Shown one piece after another: positions 57,406 to 64,000 of a DNA stretch of 64,000 bases (positions within the stretch are counted from its first letter, which is position 1; every line of letters starts with the position of its first letter). Source of the DNA: Cerrena zonata (lineage: Eukaryota; Basidiomycota; Agaricomycetes; Polyporales; Cerrenaceae); the NCBI GenBank assembly GCA_038087015.1, contig JASBNA010000003.1, positions 2,356,001 to 2,420,000 on the forward strand, read 5' to 3'. The position numbers and the translations under genes are program-made. The notes beneath the pieces are model-generated. The model was not told where the DNA came from, made no database searches, and was given only the letters and a program-made list of their open reading frames with translations.

Positions 57406-58986
57406 ATGGTTTTCATGAGCGCTACAGTACAACCTCTGTCGCTCATGTCGACCAGCCCACATGGAGGGGACAGCAAATTCCCCGTACCAGAGCCTCGTCT
57501 CTCTGGTGTAAAAGCTGCTTTACGATACACTGGAATACCCCCTTCATGGCTTGACAAAAGACCCAGCATACCTTCGCGGAACTGGCTCATATTTATCGGT
57601 GTGACGTCGACCATTACGGGATGGTATATTTACGACCGACGGCAATGCAAAAACATTCGTCAAGAATACGTAGACAAGGTCAAGCACCTGTCTGAAGTAC
57701 CTCTTCATAGTCTTGACTATCCTCGGAAAGTCACTGTTTATGGTTCGAAATGGCCTGGGGACGAGGATTCCGATCGAAGCTTGAGATACTTCCGGAAGTA
57801 CGTCAAGGTTCGGGCGAATGCTCCTTTGCTCACAGTCTAGTGAAACTAACATGCTTTTATGTAGCCTGTCCTAGTCGCCGCAGCTGTTGACTTTGAAATG
57901 ATCAAAGGACGTCGACACGGAGAGCTTGCCGACCGCATCGCCAACGAAATTAGAGCTAGACGCAGGATTGACTTGGGTATCGACCCACCACCTCCGTCCG
58001 TAATGCTCCTCCATAATACCAACATGGAAGCCAAACGAAAACGTGAACTAGAAGGCGGAATAGTCATTGTCGGTCGTTCCACATTCAAGGAATTCATGAA
58101 TGGCTTGAAGCGTGGTTGGACGGAGGGTCTGGACAAGGTGGACAAGGAGGAAAAACTCTCTCGAGAATTAGAGACAGATGGTCGATTCGATGAACCTGTG
58201 GAACCCGAGATGACGGTAGACGTCGGAAGCTTGGATGGTGAACCCTTGCCTACACCTTCGAAATTACCCCCTTCAAGAAATGGGTTCTCTCCTTTCTCAG
58301 CTCCTCATCTTCGTCCACAGACTTCCACTGCAGACCCGAGAACATCGACTGAAAACTCTATACCTTCCAATCTCAACACTCCTCCCGAAAAGATTGCTCC
58401 TGTACCACCTATCCTTCTGGTCAACTACGTCAACCATATCGGCCTCGCCCAGATCCCAAATATGATTTGGGAGTTCTTCAATGAACGCCATAAAGTCAGG
58501 TCAGGTGCCGAAGCTGCTTACAAACTCATCTCGAATGAGACCCGTCCCTTCGTCGGCCCATCGAATCCTGCTCGTGAATTTGTTGCTGACGACCAGACGA
58601 CTTCCCCAGCTAAACCATTCCCTTCAGAAATCCAGCCCGACCCTACCGATCTTGATTTTGGAAAGGATGCCGAAGCTTGGTACAAGAACTCCACAGTCAA
58701 GAATTTCGCTTCGGATATTCAGAAGGCTCGTGATGAATATTACAAGGAGCTGCCAAAGAAACTCGAAACTGCTCGTGCTCTGGCAAGAGGTGTTCGTGAA
58801 CCCACGAAGGATGAGGTGAATTATCCTCCACCCACTGAAGTCGAGATACGTGCAGAGAGGATGAAGAAAGAGCTGAGGTGGCGAAGCGATGAGGCCGGTT
58901 GGGAGGTCATTAAACCAGAAAGGGAAGCGGATTGGGATGATAGATTTGATGGTGTTCTCAAGGTGTTCGTTGAGCCTTCCAGTTAA
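57406..58986 (+). CDS. TIM54: Tim54, TIM22 carrier translocase subunit
   Basis: Inner mitochondrial membrane component of the TIM22 complex that inserts carrier proteins. The diagnostic N-terminal block is present: ALRYTGIPPSWLDKRPSIP followed by the membrane helix NWLIFIGVTSTITGWYIYD. One intron joins FRKYVK to PVLVAAAVDFEMI. The intermembrane-space part includes VMLLHNTNMEAKRKRELE, GGIVIVGRSTFKEFMNGLK and PILLVNYVNHIGLAQIP, then a charged C-terminus ending LKVFVEPSS. The start could be 57406 or the in-frame ATG at 57445 (MSTSPHGGDSKFP). About 500 residues, fitting the family. Confidence 0.93.
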
Positions 58987-59098
58987 AAGGATGTGATGGC
59001 ACCGGAGGGTGTCAAACTCTGAACTTCTCCATATAGCTCCGGGGGTAATTATTATCACACTGCTCATATATGCCCAGTATTACAATACACTTGACTCT

Positions 59099-62000
59099 CT
59101 AATTATCCACTTTGTCTGCAATCACTACCTGTCCGCTGTTATAGAACCAGTCTTCGAATTCTGCGAGCTGAGCTGCAAGGGGATCCTCGGGTTCCGGAGG
59201 AGGCGACAGCCTACGAACCGGCTGAACTTTGGATGCAACTGCAGGTAACGTTGTCGCATTTTGAGTTCTGCTTCTCATGTCGAGGGTAGAATCTGGTAGG
59301 TGCGAAGGAGACGACGAAGTAGGTTCGGCAGGTACAATGTCGAACAAGCTTTCGTCTAGAACAAAGTCTTCATCATGTGTCGGCTCGGTAGGCATGTCAT
59401 AAGGGTCGTCCCTCTGAGTAAGGATCAGGCAAGAAGAGCTGTTTTGAAGACTGGGTCGGCGTAAAGAGGATGCAACGCAGATGAAGATTGGGTAACTTAC
59501 TCCTCCATTTGCCTTTAGTCGGCTGGGCTTATTCCAACTAGTTGCAGGTTTAGAGGAGGTGTCACTGTACTTAGTTCGTTTCGGTACAGGCAAAGAAACC
59601 TCAGAGGATTGTCGTGATCTGTTCTTCTTCGGGGACGGACTAGAAAGGTCAATTACAGAGGAGCGAGATTTTGCACGATCATTAGGCAGATCTACAGCAC
59701 GTATAAGCGAGTCAAATTCAGAATCAGAATAGTCAGTTTCTGTTGGTGTCTTCTTTTGTCGCTCTGTCGAGGTCGCAGCCAAGATATTCAGGAGGTCCGA
59801 ACTTTCAGGAAGTTCCTCAGAGTCACTCAGTTCTGGAGCCTCTAGTAAGGGTGATGCTCTGATGTCTTCGGTATCCATGAAATCCACGTCGAAATTAGCT
59901 TGAGCTTTGCGTTTCTTCTCATTAAGAGTTTTGTGATGCGTAGAGACTGAGAAGTTAGGCCTCTGGTCGTCTAATCGAATTCTTTTCCCTTCAGAGATTT
60001 TCAGGTTTTCTCTAACATGCGTGCTAGCGTGCAGGTCTTCAAGATGTTGCAAACGAGAATCCGGTTTTGCTAGAGTCTTCGGCGCGACTTTGGTTTTGGA
60101 TTTAATTCGAGTAAAGTTTGCAGGGATTTGATGCTCGATGGTTTCTTTCTTGTGAGCTTTGGGCTTGGCTTCGTATTGTGATGATTTTGCTGGTGGGCCA
60201 TCGTCAGAGACGTCTGTTGCCCGCCGTCTGGTCGGAGGCGGTGGCTTATCGAGGCCATCACGGCAGCTTCAAAAGACAGTCAGCCAATATACAATGCACG
60301 GGTTACATACAAACCAAAAATGACGGCACTTCGTCTTATCTTTGCAGGGGTGGTTGCACCTAGGAGTAGTTGGTTGGTGTCTTCAGTTCGTCTTCATGAA
60401 ACATGCACTCACAGATATTTTCCGTTTGCCATCTTCTTCGGAGTGTTCGCTGGTTGCGTCGCGAGAGAACTTCCGCCTAGTTTCACATCTAATTATACTC
60501 GAATTGAGTTGCGATATTATATAAAGTTAGTGACCAACCTCGGGGTGCTGTCAGGTCCATGATAGGAATATCCTCGATTTCCTCGTTTTTGATTTCATCG
60601 TCTTCGTCAATGGTCATATTCCAGAAGTCTGGGTCGTCTTCGAGTCCTTCTAAGTCTCGCTCCTATGAGAGTAATCAGAGAAGAACTTGTGATACAATAA
60701 TGATGTTGTCTACCACCGAGGTGCATGGCCGAGTGTCCAGAGTGGGGTAGAGGTGTTGCGGGACGTTGGGCTTATAAATTTCTGTTACTGCTAAACCAGC
60801 TGTAGTTTCCTAAGAAAGCATTAGAATCAACTAACGATTATCGGTCTCGAAAGAGACTCGTACTGAGCTGATCATAACTATCAATGATTGGCTAGGTTTT
60901 GTTAATTCGGCCACGATATTGAATGTCCTAGACCCTCTGAGCCCACGAGTTCTGCATGCGGCCTCAGTATGATTCTGAATTATCTTGAACGAGAAGACTT
61001 ACGGGATCCTACGAAAGTCGACGAAGTCTAGATCGGAATTGACGGTTAACACAACCGTGGAATCTCGCCACTTGTTTTTGCTTTTCTTGGATCTTTCTCC
61101 TGCAGTTTCCTCGTTCAATAGACCACATTTAATAGAAAGCTCGATTTCAACCGGTCCTTTTCCTCGTCAGTCGCAACTTCTACCTCTTTCACCTCAAGGA
61201 AGTACTCCGGAATTGCTGTACTGAGGCTAGTATCTCATTTCCGAACGGAGGGCGACGGTTTAAGAGCTTTTGTAATATTAGTAGGTGCTATATTGATGGT
61301 CGGAGATAGCTGTTACCTGCTCCAATCTCAAAGTCTCCTGGCGCCGAAGAGATGCAAGAGTAGTAATCCCAGATTGCGCAAGCACCTCAAAGCGAGTCAA
61401 TTTACCGTGTATCGTGAATGATAGCGACTGCTCACCTTGATTCTAAAACAAGCAACGATGTAATTCAACCGAGATGGCCCTATCAAGAACACTTACGATT
61501 TTTCTCCTATGGACTCGATCTGGCGGAGCACCGTTGGGCGGTCTTCCCAAGATTTGGCTGTAAGGCACCTCAACCTAATTAGCGCGATAAGTTAGCCTCG
61601 ACAATTTTTTCATATGGAAGACCTACAATTCCAGACCATGCTTTACCTGTGCTCCATGTTGTCGTTCAATTGCAACCTCGACAAGGGCTAAATTTCGGTG
61701 AATATGTGTATCCTCGGTGACAACTTCACAAACCTCTTGCAATCCTAGGAATATGTCTGAAGATCGTGATAGATTCTAGCTGAGGTTGATTGTCCCCGTT
61801 TTTGTATTCGGGATCGTTTAGATTAATACCTCCCAAAACAGCCTGCGAGCAAGCATCATTTAATGTTGATATGATTCTCAACCCAGAGACTGTGTCGTAC
61901 CTGAATGTGAAGGAAAATCTTATCAGAGGTTTTCTCTATCTTCTTGAGTTTGAATCGGATGTCGTTGTGATCACGCAGTTTTCCGTATATCTACCAGAAT

Positions 62001-64000
62001 GTGAGTGAAGGGAAAACGTGCCGAGATCATCAGTCACCTACCTGCTTCTCTCCTGAACGTATCTTGATCTCAGAGAACCTGAGGTTATGTTAGAGACTTA
62101 GCATAGCGCATGATAACATACATACTCTTCAGCAGAGGCGATTGCTTCAAGCTAACGGGGAGTCAAGATGATACAATCTCAGTGTTAAAGTGGACATTAC
62201 CATCTCTCTAAGCGTCGCTTTCTCGGGTAAATTGAGAAGAACGATCATCTAAGGTGTCATGTTGAGTAACAAATGGGTCGGAATATTCAGGTCTCACCGT
62301 GTTTTGTCGGACATAGTACTTGGAAGTCTGAGCTTTCGAATCTATCACCATTATTCGGAGACGTACCTTGCTCATAATATCTCCATAAGGGGTAGAACCT
62401 AAGGTACTACTATCTTTTCAGGTTTCGCCACCATCTCGTGTTCTTGTAACTTTTTGACACTTTCCGTGACCATATCATCTATCTTCTCTTGCCAAGTCTG
62501 ATTCTGTTGCTTTCCAATGGCATAATGTCGAGGATTCCTTTGGATTCTCTGGAAAAGGAATGAGTTATGAAGCCATTCTTTCGCGGATTCAATATCCGTG
62601 ATAGTTCCCAATCCAATCTCGGAGTTGATATGTTCGGATAGATTCTTATGTAGACAACTTTCGAGAGTTGTCTGTCCTTGAGCAAGAGCTTTATACTTCG
62701 CTTCGAGCGCTGCTTCGCATAGAATGATAGCTACACCCTCGGTATCTGTAGAAAATGCGTAAGCTGTCAAAATTAGTCAATATAAACATTCATACCAAAT
62801 TGCGGACGACCCTAAGAGATTCTATTAGTACGGTCTATGACAATGGACTGAATCACTTACTGCACGACCCATCATTTGAACGATATCAAGGTCTGAATAT
62901 TCCTGCGACGTGTTATTTATGAACATCTTTACCCCTTTTATGACGACCGTATGCGCGGCTGTAGTCGTTGTTCAGTAAAGGTCGACAGGAGGAGGGATGT
63001 GACCTACGAAGGTTCACTCCAACAGCGAGAGTCTATCTCTGAGTGAGTATGAGATGTCAAGCTAATATTCAACCAACGCTTACGGAAGTTGCTACCAAGA
63101 CTCGTAGAGAGCCGTTCAAATAGAGCTCTTCCGTAAGCCGACGGTCGTCCATGGTCATCCCAGCATTGTGAACCCCGAGTCCGCATACAGCCAATTCTTT
63201 ATCAATGTAAGTAAGAAGTCTTGTAAAGATTGATGAGCTACATACTATCGAGCCTCTTGTCATGGAAAGAGAAATTAGACCTAGACAATCATTCAGAACA
63301 TTGAAAGGGGTGGAGAAAAATCCGGCATACCGTCGTGGTCGAGCCCATGGAAGTGTTTTCTTTTTCTCTGTGGCATCCTCATATTCTTTCAGTAGTTGTT
63401 CAGCTGTTGTCATAACACCTAAATATAATCTGGTGAGCACTAGAACCCCAAACTGATGCTGCCAATATACCTTTCCGAGTCGCACAAAAGACAAGTACAG
63501 GTTTGTTCACCGAATGTTGCTGTAGAACGCCGTAAAGACGAAAGTCGAGGATGCGGTTGAACTGAAAGTCGTTCTGCTCCTGTTTGCGATGAAAACCGTA
63601 GACGTGCCGCGTTAGCTTGCATGGTCGAAATTCTTCTCCGAACTATAATCAGGCGGTCCGAGTCTAAGCAATACTTGAGCTGAAAATGATGATGTATGGT
63701 CATACCTCTTTCACGACAGCAGGGCCGCCATTAGGGCCGCGTCCAATCCAATGAGCGACGTCTTGAATATTAGGTACTGTCGCCGAGACAAAAATGAAAC
63801 GAATGCTTGCGCCTCGTGCTTTCATCCTTGAAACGACGACCTCCAGGGTACTTCCGCGAGCTTCGTTGAGGACATGAATCTGACGTCAAACGGTCAGAAT
63901 ACAGCCAGTATTGTAATAAGCAACATGCACTTCGTCCACAAGAAAGATCTGTATTTGAGAGAGTATCTTGCCGTGTTCGGACCTAAAGCAAGGTCAGTTC
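59099..64000 (-). CDS. HFM1: HFM1/MER3 meiotic DNA helicase, 5' end beyond window
   Basis: Ski2-like helicase that promotes meiotic crossovers. The N-terminal part lies past 64000. Visible in order: FLVDEIHVLNEARGS (motif II, with an intron between DE and IH), FIFVSATVPNIQDVAHWIG (motif III), PVLVFCATRK, VHNAGMTMDDRRLTEELYL, LRVLVATSTLAVGVNLPAH, and QMMGRAGRPQFD (motif VI). The Sec63-type domain follows, with LREMLEAIASAEEF, IEKTSDKIFLHIQAVL and IERQHGAQVKHGLELCR. Next is the family zinc-finger-like cluster CNHPCKDKTKCRHFCC, then a long disordered Ser/Asp-rich tail ending VVIADKVDN. More than 20 introns. Confidence 0.93.

Overview
The window looks like nuclear DNA of a filamentous basidiomycete, most likely a mushroom-forming Agaricomycete. 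Genes are split by many short introns of about 50-60 bases with GT..AG ends, exons are small, genes are packed on both strands, and the gene set is fungal (oligopeptide transporter, TauD-type dioxygenase, Pam17, Tim54, a basidiomycete-style F-box protein). The taxon is inferred from gene architecture and protein flavour, not from a search. No rRNA, tRNA, CRISPR array or intact transposon was recognised; searching for tRNAs by eye is weak.

Layout. 0-10 kb is metabolism and transport: a short-chain dehydrogenase (+), an MFS permease of the allantoate/sulfonate type (-) sharing a promoter region with a TauD-like dioxygenase (+), and an oligopeptide transporter (-). 10-26 kb is a run of minus-strand genes: CWF19L1/Drn1 (lariat/RNA turnover), a secreted carboxylesterase, a Nudix hydrolase ending in a peroxisomal signal, the UBLCP1 phosphatase, and the FAN1 nuclease. 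27-32 kb holds a tandem pair of multi-pass membrane proteins. 32-40 kb has NEDD1 (gamma-tubulin recruitment), an F-box protein, Pam17 (mitochondrial import motor) and a TMEM69/DUF3429 protein. 40-45 kb is a three-gene tandem array of isoprenylcysteine methyltransferase (ICMT/Ste14) genes. 45-64 kb has a large unrecognised serine-rich membrane protein, SNW1/Prp45, a second F-box-like protein, the cis-prenyltransferase Rer2, a SWIM+RING protein, Tim54, and most of the meiotic helicase HFM1/MER3, which runs off the right edge.

Most genes are unrelated housekeeping neighbours. The likely functional group is the divergent permease/TauD pair, which resembles a sulfonate uptake and desulfonation module. 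The two tandem families (membrane protein x2, ICMT x3) are local expansions. The oddest observation is that the otherwise well conserved SNW1/Prp45 gene carries five separate apparent one-base insertions, each shifting the frame the same way, while the other genes read cleanly once introns are allowed for. Several promoters carry clustered palindromes (triple CACGTG before FAN1, paired ACGCGT before UBLCP1, TGACGTCA before the TMEM69-like gene).
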